Below are positions 34,811 through 42,990 of a stretch of 46,910 bases of DNA, one piece after another (the stretch's first letter is position 1; the number at the start of each line of letters is the position of its first letter). Origin of the DNA: an uncultured Senegalimassilia sp. (GTDB lineage: Bacteria; Actinomycetota; Coriobacteriia; Coriobacteriales; Eggerthellaceae); the NCBI RefSeq assembly GCF_934630535.1, contig NZ_CAKTVU010000015.1, positions 1 through 46,910 on the forward strand. The letters are read 5' to 3'. A model generated the notes under the pieces. It was not told the origin of the DNA, did no database searches, and saw only the letters and a program-made list of their open reading frames with translations. The position numbers were made by a program, and so were the translations under genes.

Positions 34811-35091
34811 CCTGGGGTTCTGGGGGGTTTGGGTGGCGGTCGCCCGGCTTTTGCCGCAGCCCTGGAGATCTGGACGGTTTTGCAGGAAAACGGGCCTGAT
34901 TTTGACATGGGTCTAGAGTTCTGTGCGGTTTTCGGGGCAGATTTCGGCAGGTGCTCGGAATAACCCCAGGTCAGCTTTTGCGGAAAGGCCGGCATTGCCT
35001 ACGAAACCGCCCAGAAGTTGCTTTGCGTTTCGCAATTGTCGCCCACGGTGCCAGTAGGAAGTCGGCATCGTGCTTGAAACCGCCCAGAAGT
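34811..35091. repeat. Cluster of 13-base motifs at about 50-bp spacing
   Basis: The motif TTCTGNGCGGTTT (degenerate) ends at 34830, 34880 and 34931 on the plus strand. It recurs inverted as an identical 16-mer, GAAACCGCCCAGAAGT, at 35003-35018 and 35076-35091. The first three occurrences sit in imperfect 50-bp tandem units starting at 34811, 34861 and 34911. This lies in a 1-kb gene-free interval (34317-35320). Beyond this, the candidate RNA and its terminator, I see nothing definite in the interval. Confidence 0.55.
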
Positions 35092-35320
35092 CGGTGTCGT
35101 ATGCGTAGGGCGTTAAGCTAGGGCGTCTGGTCGGGGATTCGCTCGGTTTGCTTCTGCGGATTCGGCGCTTGTTGTTTGACGGGTCGGTATCGCTTCGGTG
35201 AATGTTCGCTGAAAGGGTATCGGGGCGGTGACGAAGCGCGTAGCCTTCAGCTTAATACAAGGTTCGAGCGCGATGATTGCCAGTCGCGCTCAGTAAAAAG
35301 CGAGCATGAGGAGGTTGCTC

Positions 35321-36613
35321 ATGGCGCATATGCAGGAAAACCCGCAAACCGCGGGTAAGGATACGAAGGCGGTGCTGGGAGGCGAAACGAGGCAAATGCC
35401 CTTGCGCGCCGATAGGCCCGCGCGGGCGGCCCAGGCGCCGTATCCGCTTCAGGGCCGCCCGGCCCCGACGCAGCGGGTGGCGACGCCGTTCGCCGCGCCC
35501 GGTGGGAATGGCGCGAACGGCATTCCCGGCGCGAACGCAGCTGCGGCGGTAGAAGTCGCTGAAGCGGATGAGGCTCCCAAGCGCAAGGGGCTGGGCGGGC
35601 TGCTCGAGGGGCTGTCCGTGCCGCAGGTGGCCGCCGGCGCGTTGGCGGCGGTGACGTCGATGTTGCTGTCGTCGAAGATCGGCATCGCCGGCTCGGTCAT
35701 CGGCGTGGCGGTAGGCTCGGTGGTGTCCACCGTCGCATCGCAGGTGTACAAGCAGTTTCTGCAGGCTTCCGCCGACAAGCTGCGCGAGCTGAGCCCGCTC
35801 GATGAGGCGGGGTTGTCCGCAGCCGCGGGCGAAACCCGCGTGATGCCGGCGGCAGGCGAAGGATTTTCCGCGACTCGCGTGATGGGTGCCGTGCCGGCGT
35901 CCGGCGACCATGCCGCGGCCGACGGCCCGGCTGCTTCCGCAACCCCCACCCGCAGTGTGCGCGACCTGCGCGAAAGCGGCGAGACGGGCGTGCTTCGCGG
36001 CCGCGCCGAGCATCTGCGCCGTCGGCGCATGCAGCGCGGCGTGATCGCGGTGTCGGTGGTGTCGGCCCTGGCCGCGGTGGCCATCTCCGCGGGCATCATC
36101 AACCTGGTGACGGCGGGCGAAGGCGTGGGCACCAAGACTGAGCCGCTGTTCACCGGCGCTTCCACGTCGCAAACCGACGACGGCTCCACGACGAAGGGCA
36201 AGCAGAACAGCAAGTCCCAGCAGTCCGCAACGCAGAGCGAGGACAGCTCCGCGACGAAGGATTCCGCCGCGCCCGTGCATCAGGATGGCACGGCGTCGCC
36301 TGATAGCTCGGCTTCCGGGTCCAGCAGCACCGGCGGGTCGTCGACCAGCGGCACAGAATCGGGTAGCGCAAGCGGTACCGGCAGCTCGACGGGTTCCACC
36401 ACCGGCGGCACCGGCAGCAGCTCCGGCAGCACGTCCGGTTCGCAAACCGGCGGTTCCGGCAGCGGTTCCGGCGGCTCGTCGACGGGCTCATCGACGAGCG
36501 GATCCACGGGGACGGAAAGCTCCTCGTCGACCAGCGGATCCACGGGCTCCACGGGCAATTCCTCGTCCGGCTCCTCGACCAGCGGATTCGCAAGCTCCAC
36601 CACAGCTTCGTAA
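35321..36613 (+). CDS. Membrane-anchored protein with Ser/Gly/Thr-rich external tail
   Basis: A 430-residue protein. The ATG at 35321 follows GAGGAGG six bases upstream and is preferred to the ATG at 35306. Residues 1-90 are polar and Pro/Ala-rich. A hydrophobic, Ala/Gly/Val-rich stretch (about 95-145, I-G-I-A-G-S-V-I-G-V-A-V-G) may be membrane-associated, and a clear membrane helix (about 242-262) follows an R-R-R-M-Q-R cluster, giving a type II orientation. The last 160 residues are almost only Ser, Gly, Thr and a few Lys/Glu, the look of a low-complexity, possibly glycosylated external tail. I recognise no catalytic domain. The tail is coded by repetitive DNA, so length may vary between strains. 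Confidence 0.75.
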   Translation: MAHMQENPQTAGKDTKAVLGGETRQMPLRADRPARAAQAPYPLQGRPAPTQRVATPFAAPGGNGANGIPGANAAAAVEVAEADEAPKRKGLGGLLEGLSVPQVAAGALAAVTSMLLSSKIGIAGSVIGVAVGSVVSTVASQVYKQFLQASADKLRELSPLDEAGLSAAAGETRVMPAAGEGFSATRVMGAVPASGDHAAADGPAASATPTRSVRDLRESGETGVLRGRAEHLRRRRMQRGVIAVSVVSALAAVAISAGIINLVTAGEGVGTKTEPLFTGASTSQTDDGSTTKGKQNSKSQQSATQSEDSSATKDSAAPVHQDGTASPDSSASGSSSTGGSSTSGTESGSASGTGSSTGSTTGGTGSSSGSTSGSQTGGSGSGSGGSSTGSSTSGSTGTESSSSTSGSTGSTGNSSSGSSTSGFASSTTAS

Positions 36614-36619
36614 CAGGCA

Positions 36620-36659
36620 AGCGGGGCGGGCGCGCAACGAACGCGCCCGCCCCGCTTTT
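36620..36659 (+). terminator. Intrinsic terminator
   Basis: A perfect 15-bp GC-rich stem (36620-36634 with 36642-36656) and a 7-base loop, with the T's starting at the base of the stem (CTTTTG). It lies six bases after the stop codon of the Ser-rich protein gene. Confidence 0.8.
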
Positions 36660-36822
36660 GCGCTCGCCCGACTTGCGAGCTTGTGCGAACGTCGGGCTTT
36701 TGCGTTCGCTTCCCCTTCTTCCGTGATAATGCCCACTGTTGGAGGGCTGTGCGCGCCCGTGATGCTAGGATGAACGCGAAACACGAAACCGCCGCTTTTG
36801 CGGCGCGCGCGAAAGGGGAGGC

Positions 36823-37782
36823 ATGGCCGAGAACGAGAACAGCAAGAATGCAGCCGCTGCAGACGACGCGGCTTTGAACGAGGCGACGGGCGTCGCTTCT
36901 GCGGTTGGCGCCCTGGCAGCTGAGGCTTCTTCTCCTGCATCGAGCGCGCGTGCGGATGCTTCGCCAAGGGCTTTTGCCCCCTCCGCCGGTGCTCTGGCAC
37001 CTACGCCGCGTACGCGCGAGGAGATCGCCGAGTCGTTGCGCGTCCGCACGCGCCGCGGCACGCCCACCGAGAAGCTTGAGGTCATCATGACCAGCGCCGG
37101 CCTTGACCGCGTGGAGGCCGCCACCGTCATGGTCATCGGCCTGGGCGGCGTGGGCTCGAACTGCGTGGAGGCGCTGGCGCGCGGCGGCGTCGGGCACCTG
37201 ATCGTCCTCGATCATGACATCGTCGGCCTGTCCAACATCAATCGCCAGGCCATCGCGTTCCACAGCACGCTCGGGCGCAAAAAGCACGAAGTGGTGCGCG
37301 ACATGGTCCACGACATCAACCCCGATTGTCAGGTGGAGGCGCTCGACATGTTCCTGCGCGCCGACGACGTGGCGCCGCTGCTCGACCGTTACCTGGGGAA
37401 AGTCGACATGCTCATCGACGCCATCGATTCCGTTTCCGCAAAACTGGCCATCGCCGAGTATGCTGACCGCACGGGGATGCCGCTCATCTCCAGCATGGGC
37501 GGCGCCAACAAGCTGCATCCCGAGTGCCTGCGTTTCGCCGACGTCTCCGAAACGCGCAACGACCCGCTCGCGCGCGTCATGCGCAAGGAGTGCCGCAAGC
37601 GCGGCATCCGTCGCCTGCGCGTGCTGTACTCGTGCGAGGAGCCGGTGAAGCGCCCCGCCGTGGAGGGCGCCGAGCGCCGCGAGCGCACGAACCTGGGCAC
37701 GGCATCGTTCATGCCGCCCATCTTCGGGCAGATGCTGGCAGGCAAGGTGCTCTGCGAGATCGCCCAAGTGCCGGAAGCGTAG
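36823..37782 (+). CDS. tcdA: tRNA threonylcarbamoyladenosine dehydratase (TcdA/CsdL), ThiF superfamily
   Basis: A 319-residue E1-like enzyme that uses ATP to cyclise the t6A37 base of tRNA (to ct6A). The ATP loop G-L-G-G-V-G-S-N-C-V-E-A (near residue 107), the segment D-H-D-I-V-G-L-S-N-I-N-R-Q near residue 130, and D-A-I-D-S near residue 200 are the family marks. A ribosome site (GGGGAGGC) fits the ATG at 36823. The first 70 residues are an Ala/Ser-rich extension not found in E. coli TcdA (268 residues). The next gene, tatD-like, starts 41 bases later, so the two may be co-transcribed. Confidence 0.85.
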   Translation: MAENENSKNAAAADDAALNEATGVASAVGALAAEASSPASSARADASPRAFAPSAGALAPTPRTREEIAESLRVRTRRGTPTEKLEVIMTSAGLDRVEAATVMVIGLGGVGSNCVEALARGGVGHLIVLDHDIVGLSNINRQAIAFHSTLGRKKHEVVRDMVHDINPDCQVEALDMFLRADDVAPLLDRYLGKVDMLIDAIDSVSAKLAIAEYADRTGMPLISSMGGANKLHPECLRFADVSETRNDPLARVMRKECRKRGIRRLRVLYSCEEPVKRPAVEGAERRERTNLGTASFMPPIFGQMLAGKVLCEIAQVPEA

Positions 37783-37823
37783 GCCCGGGAAGGCGCCGGC
37801 TCTTACGGTAAAGGATGCGGAGA

Positions 37824-38591
37824 ATGTCGCCAGATTTGTTTGATATGCACTGCCACCTGGGGTTTTGCGCGGATTCTGCGCAAGCTGCGCGCGAGCTTGC
37901 CGCGCAGGGCGTGGGCGTGTTCTCGAATACGGTGACGCCCGCGGAGTTCGCGGAGCAGCAGGTGGCGCTCGCGGATGCCGCCAACGTGCGCGTGGGCGCA
38001 GGCCTGCACCCCTGGTGGGCCGGCGAATTCGACTCGTTCGTTAATTGGGATCGTTTGTATGGTCTTGTTGCGCGCAATCGATTCATCGGCGAAGTGGGAT
38101 TGGACTTATCGCCGCGTCATGCCGATACGCGCAAGGCGCAGCTTGATGCGCTGGTGTGCATCGCTCATGCGTGCGCCCGTACGGGGAACAAGGTGCTGTC
38201 GGTGCATGCGGTTCGTGCGGTTGACCAGGTGCTTGATGAGCTCGAGCGCGCAAGCGTGTTCGGGGGCATGACGGGCAACGCCTGCATCATCCATTGGTTT
38301 TCCGGCACGTCCGACCAGCTCACGCGGGCGCGGCGGATGGGCTGCTACTTCAGCGTGAACCCGCGCATGCTGGAATCGAAGCGCGGGCGCGCCTATGCGC
38401 AGGCCATCCCGGCCGACCGGTTGCTGCTGGAGACCGACGAACCCGCGTCAGAAGGCGCGCCTTGGGACGCCGCCCGCGTGCGCGAGCTGCTCGAGGATAC
38501 GCTGGCCCAGCTTGCGGCCTTGCGAGGCGACGATCCCGCCGAACTGCGCGAGCGAATCGCGCAAGCCAGCCGAACCTTGTTGCAGCGATAA
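37824..38591 (+). CDS. TatD-family metal-dependent hydrolase
   Basis: A 255-residue TIM-barrel hydrolase of the TatD/YcfH family, two-metal enzymes with DNase activity in studied members. The first metal motif is D-M-H-C-H-L-G near the start; the others are I-G-E-V-G-L-D-L-S, L-S-V-H-A-V, I-I-H-W-F-S-G and L-L-E-T-D-E-P. The ATG at 37824 is chosen over 37815 because AAGGA then lies at a usable distance. The segment after D-L-S (P-R-H-A-D-T-R-K-A-Q) has the usual spacing, and the length fits the family. The gene lies between tcdA and an rRNA/tRNA methyltransferase gene, a run of housekeeping RNA/DNA maintenance genes. Confidence 0.87.
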   Translation: MSPDLFDMHCHLGFCADSAQAARELAAQGVGVFSNTVTPAEFAEQQVALADAANVRVGAGLHPWWAGEFDSFVNWDRLYGLVARNRFIGEVGLDLSPRHADTRKAQLDALVCIAHACARTGNKVLSVHAVRAVDQVLDELERASVFGGMTGNACIIHWFSGTSDQLTRARRMGCYFSVNPRMLESKRGRAYAQAIPADRLLLETDEPASEGAPWDAARVRELLEDTLAQLAALRGDDPAELRERIAQASRTLLQR

Positions 38592-38660
38592 ACCCGCTGC
38601 AACGCTAAAGCCGCCACGATGCCCTTGCTGCAAGCGCTTGGGCGAAGAAAGGACAGCACT

Positions 38661-39491
38661 ATGCTGTATGAGCACCTGACCTGCGCAAACGATGCGCGCT
38701 TGGCGCCGTATGCGCGGGTACGCGATGCCGATCTGGCGGTTTGGCCCGACGCGCCCGCAGGCTTGTTCATGGCGGAGTCGCGTGCGGTCATCACGGCGGC
38801 GATCGAGGCCGGCGCCCGTCCGCGTTCCTTTCTAGTAAGCGAGTCCTGGGCCGATGACGCCGCGCCGCTCGCTCGCCAGCTGCTCGCGCATAATCCCGGA
38901 TGCCCGGCGCTGTGCGTGCCCGATGCACTGTTCTCCCAGATCACCGGCTATAAAATCGTGCGTGGTCCCGTGGCCGCCTTCGAGCGCCCCGCGCTGTCCG
39001 ATCCTGCGCAGCTGCTTGCCGAAGCCCGCCGCGTGGCCGTCCTTGAGGACGTGGGCAACTACGCCAACATCGGCAGCGCATTCCGCGCGGCGCATGCGTT
39101 CGGCGTCGACGCCGTGCTGGTCACGCCTTCGTGCCACGATCCGCTGTTCCGCCGCGCCAGCCGCACGAGCCAAGGAACGGTGCTGCAGGTGCCGTGGACG
39201 CGCATCGGCACGCAGCGCGACTGGGCTGCCGAGGGCATCCCGCTGCTGCATGCGGCGGGGTTCAAGGTGGCGGCGCTTGCGCTCGAGGACCGGTCGCTTG
39301 CGCTGGGCGACCCGCAGCTTGCCGCATGCGAGCGCCTGGCCATGGTGCTCGGCACCGAGGGGGCGGGCCTGCACCCCTCGACCATCGCCGCCAGCGACTA
39401 CACCGTGAAGATCCCCATGGCACACGGCGTGGACAGCCTCAACGTCGCCGCCGCCAGCGCCGTAGCGTTTTGGGAGCTCCGCGCGCGATAG
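38661..39491 (+). CDS. SpoU/TrmH-family RNA 2'-O-methyltransferase
   Basis: A 276-residue SPOUT methyltransferase. The ATG at 38661 has GAAAGGA upstream; a longer in-frame start at 38619 overlaps no ribosome site. Motif 1 is N-I-G-S-A-F-R-A-A-H-A-F-G (near residue 137), motif 2 is M-V-L-G-T-E-G-A-G-L (near residue 230), and motif 3 is I-P-M-A-H-G-V-D-S-L-N-V-A-A-A-S-A-V near the end; together they make the knotted SAM site. An N-terminal domain of about 110 residues probably recognises RNA. The target (tRNA or rRNA position) cannot be told from the sequence. Family members of this length include 23S rRNA and tRNA Gm/Um methylases. Confidence 0.88.
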   Translation: MLYEHLTCANDARLAPYARVRDADLAVWPDAPAGLFMAESRAVITAAIEAGARPRSFLVSESWADDAAPLARQLLAHNPGCPALCVPDALFSQITGYKIVRGPVAAFERPALSDPAQLLAEARRVAVLEDVGNYANIGSAFRAAHAFGVDAVLVTPSCHDPLFRRASRTSQGTVLQVPWTRIGTQRDWAAEGIPLLHAAGFKVAALALEDRSLALGDPQLAACERLAMVLGTEGAGLHPSTIAASDYTVKIPMAHGVDSLNVAAASAVAFWELRAR

Positions 39492-39765
39492 CGTCGGCAG
39501 CGGATCGTCCGGCTGGTTGCGCGCCGGCAGGCAGCCCCTATGAAAAGGCTATGGTTTCGGTCTTGGCGGGTCGCTCGGCCGTCATTTGCGGCCGCATCGA
39601 CACCCCAACGTTAAATCTTCCCACCCTGCCAGATTTCCCGGACGTTTTCCTTGGCTGTTAGCGTATGATGGAACGCGTGCTCTCGAGGTGAGGGCGAGTG
39701 TTGCCGCCATGCAACGCGCAGTGTTACCCCCGTGCGATAGCGCGGGAGAGAAAAGAGGATTTAAA

Positions 39766-39969
39766 ATGGCGGAAGGTACTGTTAAGTGGTTTAACCCCGA
39801 GAAGGGTTACGGCTTCATCTCTCAGAACGACGGCGAGGACCTGTTCGTGCACTTCTCTGAGATCAAGATGGACGGCTTCAAGACCCTCGACGAGGGCCAG
39901 GCTGTTTCCTTCGACGTGACCACTGGTCAGAACGGCAAGCTCCAGGCAAGCAACGTGGTTCGTCTGTAA
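39766..39969 (+). CDS. cspA: Cold-shock protein (CspA family)
   Basis: A 67-residue single cold-shock domain that binds single-stranded RNA/DNA. The RNA-binding motifs are K-G-Y-G-F-I-S and D-L-F-V-H-F-S, and the N-terminus M-A-E-G-T-V-K-W-F-N-P-E-K is canonical. The ATG at 39766 with AGAGGA upstream is clearly the real start; in-frame starts further up would add a non-family tail. The gene has its own 274-base upstream interval (39492-39765) with a TATGAT at 39664, and a strong terminator downstream, so it is a single-gene transcript. The long leader could mediate temperature-dependent control, as in E. coli cspA (inference). Confidence 0.95.
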   Translation: MAEGTVKWFNPEKGYGFISQNDGEDLFVHFSEIKMDGFKTLDEGQAVSFDVTTGQNGKLQASNVVRL

Positions 39970-39996
39970 CCCACCGCTTTCTTAAACAGGTAGCTG

Positions 39997-40031
39997 AAAG
40001 CCCCTGCGTGTGCTGCGCAGGGGCTTTTTTT
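39997..40031 (+). terminator. Intrinsic terminator of cspA
   Basis: A perfect 12-bp stem (39997-40008 with 40016-40027) followed by a run of T's to 40030. Textbook Rho-independent form. Confidence 0.92.
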
Positions 40032-40207
40032 GATGCCCGATCGTCGTCAGCGCGGTTGTGTCGGTGGGGCGCTGGGGGGTCTTGGCACCGCGACCGTGGC
40101 GACCATGGCGAACGTGGTGGATGCGGGTCGTTCGGTTCGACTTTTGGTGGGACTCGCACTCGCGCACTTTTTGGCAGCAACATCGGAAAACCCCAGCCGA
40201 AACGAGA
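40032..40207. other. Gene-free stretch between cspA and the MFS gene
   Basis: Between the two terminators there is no supported gene. Open frames here are short and lack ribosome sites. Around 40145-40165 the minus strand reads GCGAGTGCGAGTCCCACC, which faintly resembles a tRNA T-arm, but no tRNA body is present. Confidence 0.4.
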
Positions 40208-40239
40208 AAAGGCGCCGCCTCAATCGAGACGGCGCCTTT
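40208..40239 (-). terminator. Terminator of the MFS transporter gene
   Basis: Arms 40208-40217 and 40230-40239 pair perfectly over 10 bases with a 12-base loop. Read on the minus strand the stem ends in TTTT followed by CTCGTTT. It lies 65 bases after the transporter stop codon. Confidence 0.7.
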
Positions 40240-40304
40240 GCGAGCTTGAAAACGCGGTTGGAGCGAGACGGCGCACTTGGCGCGCTATCTCGCTTTGCAG
40301 CCCG

Positions 40305-41522
40305 TTACTCCAGGTCGGAGCCCTTCTTCTCGGGCAGGAAGAACATGGCGATGAACGCGACCACGTAGATGCAGGCGACGCAGCCGATGGCGAAGCCGAA
40401 GCCGTGGCCGGCGGCGATGATCGGGATGACCACCGGGGCCGACGCGCCGCCGATGAAGCGGCCGGCGTTGTACAGCGCGGTCTGCGCGGTGCCACGCACC
40501 TCGGTGGGGAACAGCTCGGCGATCAGCGTGCCGTAGCCGCCGATCATGCCGTTAGCGAACATGCCCATGAAGAAGCCGCCGAACAGCAGCGCCGTGGGGT
40601 TGGTCAGCTGGCTGTAGATGATGATCATGACGGCGGCGCCGATCTGGAAGGTCCAGAACGCGGGGCGACGGCCGGCCTTGTCGGCCAGCCAGCCGAACAC
40701 CGAGATGCCGATCATCATGCCGATGACGGTGACGGCGGTCCACATGCCGGTGGAGGTCAGGCTCAGGCCCAGCTCGCCGTTGAGGTACTTTGGCAGCCAG
40801 GTCATGATGCCGAAGTAGCCGGCGTTCTGCACGGTGCACAGGATGATGATGATCACAGAGTACTTGATGCGCGTGGGCGAGTTGAACAGGCTGGCCAGGT
40901 TGCCGTGCTTTTTGCCGGAGGCCTTGTGCTCCTCGAAGATGGGCGGCTCGGGAACGAACGCGCGGATGATGATGGCGACGATGGCGGGCACGACGCCGAC
41001 CACGAACAGGCCGCGCCAGCCGAACGCGGCGATGATGGGCGCGGACGCCAGCGAGGCTACCAGCACGCCGACCTGGAAGCCCAGGCCGACGGCGGAAGTG
41101 GCCTTCGCGCGGTTAGCGGGGCTGGAAACCTCGGAGGCGATGGCCATACCCAGGCCGAACTCGGCGCCGATGCCCAGGCCCGCCAGGAAGCGGAACAGCG
41201 CCATCAGCTCGAAGTTGGGAGCGAAAGCCGAGCACAGGGTGAACACGCCGAAGAAGATGACGGAGTAGGTGAGCACCCTGATGCGGCCGAGCTTGTCGGC
41301 CAGCGTGCCGAAGACCAGGCCGCCTAGGAAGGCGCCCGCCAGCGTGATGGACGTGAGCGAGCCGGCGGTGGCGTTGTCAACGCCGAAGGTGGCGATGATG
41401 CCGGAGAGCGCGAAGCTCAAGATCATGAGGTCCAGACCGTCGAGCGCGTGGCCGATGGCCGCGGAGAACACGGCTTTGCCGGCGTAGTGCTTCATCTCGG
41501 AAGCTTTTTCTTTGTGTGGCAT
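40305..41522 (-). CDS. MFS transporter (aromatic-acid/sialate-type symporter group)
   Basis: A 405-residue protein with 12 hydrophobic segments. After helix 1 (A-L-D-G-L-D-L-M-I-L), the loop motif between helices 2 and 3 is G-T-L-A-D-K-L-G-R-I-R, and the matching loop in the second half is G-W-L-A-D-K-A-G-R-R; R-F-L-A-G-L-G-I-G-A-E-F-G in helix 4 is typical of organic-acid/H+ symporters. The ATG at 41522 (M-P-H-K-E-K) is a reasonable start, with 41534 as an alternative; neither has a strong ribosome site. It is divergent from the amidohydrolase/dihydroorotase pair, so it may import their substrate. The substrate is not deducible from sequence. Confidence 0.85.
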   Translation of the reverse strand: MPHKEKASEMKHYAGKAVFSAAIGHALDGLDLMILSFALSGIIATFGVDNATAGSLTSITLAGAFLGGLVFGTLADKLGRIRVLTYSVIFFGVFTLCSAFAPNFELMALFRFLAGLGIGAEFGLGMAIASEVSSPANRAKATSAVGLGFQVGVLVASLASAPIIAAFGWRGLFVVGVVPAIVAIIIRAFVPEPPIFEEHKASGKKHGNLASLFNSPTRIKYSVIIIILCTVQNAGYFGIMTWLPKYLNGELGLSLTSTGMWTAVTVIGMMIGISVFGWLADKAGRRPAFWTFQIGAAVMIIIYSQLTNPTALLFGGFFMGMFANGMIGGYGTLIAELFPTEVRGTAQTALYNAGRFIGGASAPVVIPIIAAGHGFGFAIGCVACIYVVAFIAMFFLPEKKGSDLE

Positions 41523-41599
41523 AGTGATTTCCATCCTATTCCGCAAGTGGTTAAACTTTCAATGAAAATACTCTCCTATTGATTATTTGCAAGGGTTTG

Positions 41600-41628
41600 T
41601 TGCAGATTTTACGTTCCCGAAATACAAC
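41600..41628 (+). promoter_or_regulatory. Candidate promoter of the amidohydrolase operon
   Basis: TTGCAG at 41600-41605 and TACAAC at 41623-41628 are 17 bases apart, about 140 bases before the ATG at 41767. The interval 41523-41766 between the divergent genes is AT-rich near 41550-41600, as expected for back-to-back promoters. Confidence 0.4.
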
Positions 41629-41766
41629 AGCGGGGAAAGCGCCCGCTGTGCGTGCCCAATGCGCTCCGCAAATCCCGATTTCGTGCCCGTGACGTGCGGT
41701 TTCGGTGGTGGTCGCAGGCTGCCCCGGCGCGTTAGGCTACCATGCCGGTATGAGAAAGGAGAAGCT

Positions 41767-42990
41767 ATGCGGCACGCTATCGAAGACGTTGAGTATGCAG
41801 AATACCTTTTCGACCGGTTTTACGGCATCGGCAGCTGCGAGTCGGGCGGCGTGACCCGGCTCGGCTACACCGAGGTGGAGGACGAGATGCACCGGGCCCT
41901 GTGCGCGCTCGGCGAGGAGAAGGGCTACGGCCACTTCGCCGACCAGGTGGGCAACACCTACCTGTACCGTCCGCAGTACAGCATGGACGAACCCTATTGG
42001 CTGGTCGGCTCGCACCTGGACTCGGTGATCGAAGGCGGGCGCTACGATGGCGTCGCGGGCATCATCACCGGGCTGCTGGTGATGGGGTGGGCCGAACGCG
42101 ACGGTCTCGACCTGCCCATCCGCGTGGGCGCCATGCGCTGCGAGGAGTCCAGCAACTTCGGCAGGAGCACCATCGGCAGCGGCCTTATCACCAAGGAGAT
42201 CTACAAGCACGACGTGGGCGAGGCCGTGAACAAGCAGGGCGAGACGCTCCACGAGGTGTTCGATCGCAAGGGCTACAGCCTGACGCCCGACCGCATCCAG
42301 GGTATCCGCGAGTACCTTGAGCTGCACATCGAGCAGGGCAAGGTCCTGGAGGAATACGGCGAAGCCGTAGGCATCGTGAGCACCATCGCCGGCCCGCGCC
42401 GCTTCAAGGTGCACGTGCACGGCAACGCGGAGCATTCGGGCGCTACGCCCATGGGCATGCGCTCCGACGCGCTCGCGGCGGCGGCCGAGATCATCCTGGA
42501 GGTCGAGGAGATCGGCAAATCCGAGGCCATGCACCAGTCCGTGGCCACGGTGGGCGTCATAACGAACCACCCCAACGCGCTCAACGTCATCCCCGGCGAG
42601 GTGGAGCTGGGCATCGACATGCGCGGCATCGACGTGGCCAGCCTCGACCGCATGGAGGCGCGCCTGAAGGCCGCGTGCACGCGCATCTGCGAGAAGCGCC
42701 GCCTCAAGTACTTCCGCGAGAAAACCTCCGACATCCCGCCTATCGAGATGTCGTCCGAGACGCAGCAGAAGCTGCTCGACGCGGCGAAACGCCTGCGCAT
42801 CCCGCATCGTCTGATGATCAGCGGCGCAGGTCACGACGCCATGTCGTTCGCGCACATCTGCGACACGGGCATGGTGTTCATCCCGTGCGTGAAGGGCATC
42901 AGCCATAACAAGAAGGAGTTCGCCACCATCGAATCGATCCTCGACGGCGCGATGGTGATGTACGAGCATTTGAAGGAAGAGGCGCTATGA
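41767..42990 (+). CDS. M20-family Zn amidohydrolase (N-carbamoyl-amino acid/allantoate/ureidosuccinate type)
   Basis: A 407-residue enzyme of the hydantoinase/carbamoylase group. The ATG at 41767 is preceded by AAAGGAGA; an open frame reaching back to 41587 is non-coding in style. Metal and substrate motifs: G-S-H-L-D-S-V-I-E-G-G-R-Y-D-G (near residue 80), C-E-E-S-S-N-F-G (near residue 126), L-E-L-H-I-E-Q-G-K-V-L-E (near residue 190) and S-G-A-G-H-D-A-M-S near residue 357. These enzymes split a carbamoyl or ureido group from an amino acid, releasing CO2 and ammonia. The stop overlaps the start of the dihydroorotase-type gene (ATGA), implying a shared pathway in which one opens a ring and the other removes the carbamoyl group. 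Confidence 0.85.
   Translation: MRHAIEDVEYAEYLFDRFYGIGSCESGGVTRLGYTEVEDEMHRALCALGEEKGYGHFADQVGNTYLYRPQYSMDEPYWLVGSHLDSVIEGGRYDGVAGIITGLLVMGWAERDGLDLPIRVGAMRCEESSNFGRSTIGSGLITKEIYKHDVGEAVNKQGETLHEVFDRKGYSLTPDRIQGIREYLELHIEQGKVLEEYGEAVGIVSTIAGPRRFKVHVHGNAEHSGATPMGMRSDALAAAAEIILEVEEIGKSEAMHQSVATVGVITNHPNALNVIPGEVELGIDMRGIDVASLDRMEARLKAACTRICEKRRLKYFREKTSDIPPIEMSSETQQKLLDAAKRLRIPHRLMISGAGHDAMSFAHICDTGMVFIPCVKGISHNKKEFATIESILDGAMVMYEHLKEEAL

Noticed and set aside
40140..40170. tRNA gene or attachment-site remnant on the minus strand
   Set aside because: Only a faint T-arm-like string is visible. No acceptor, D- or anticodon arms pair, and no integrase or repeat copy accompanies it.
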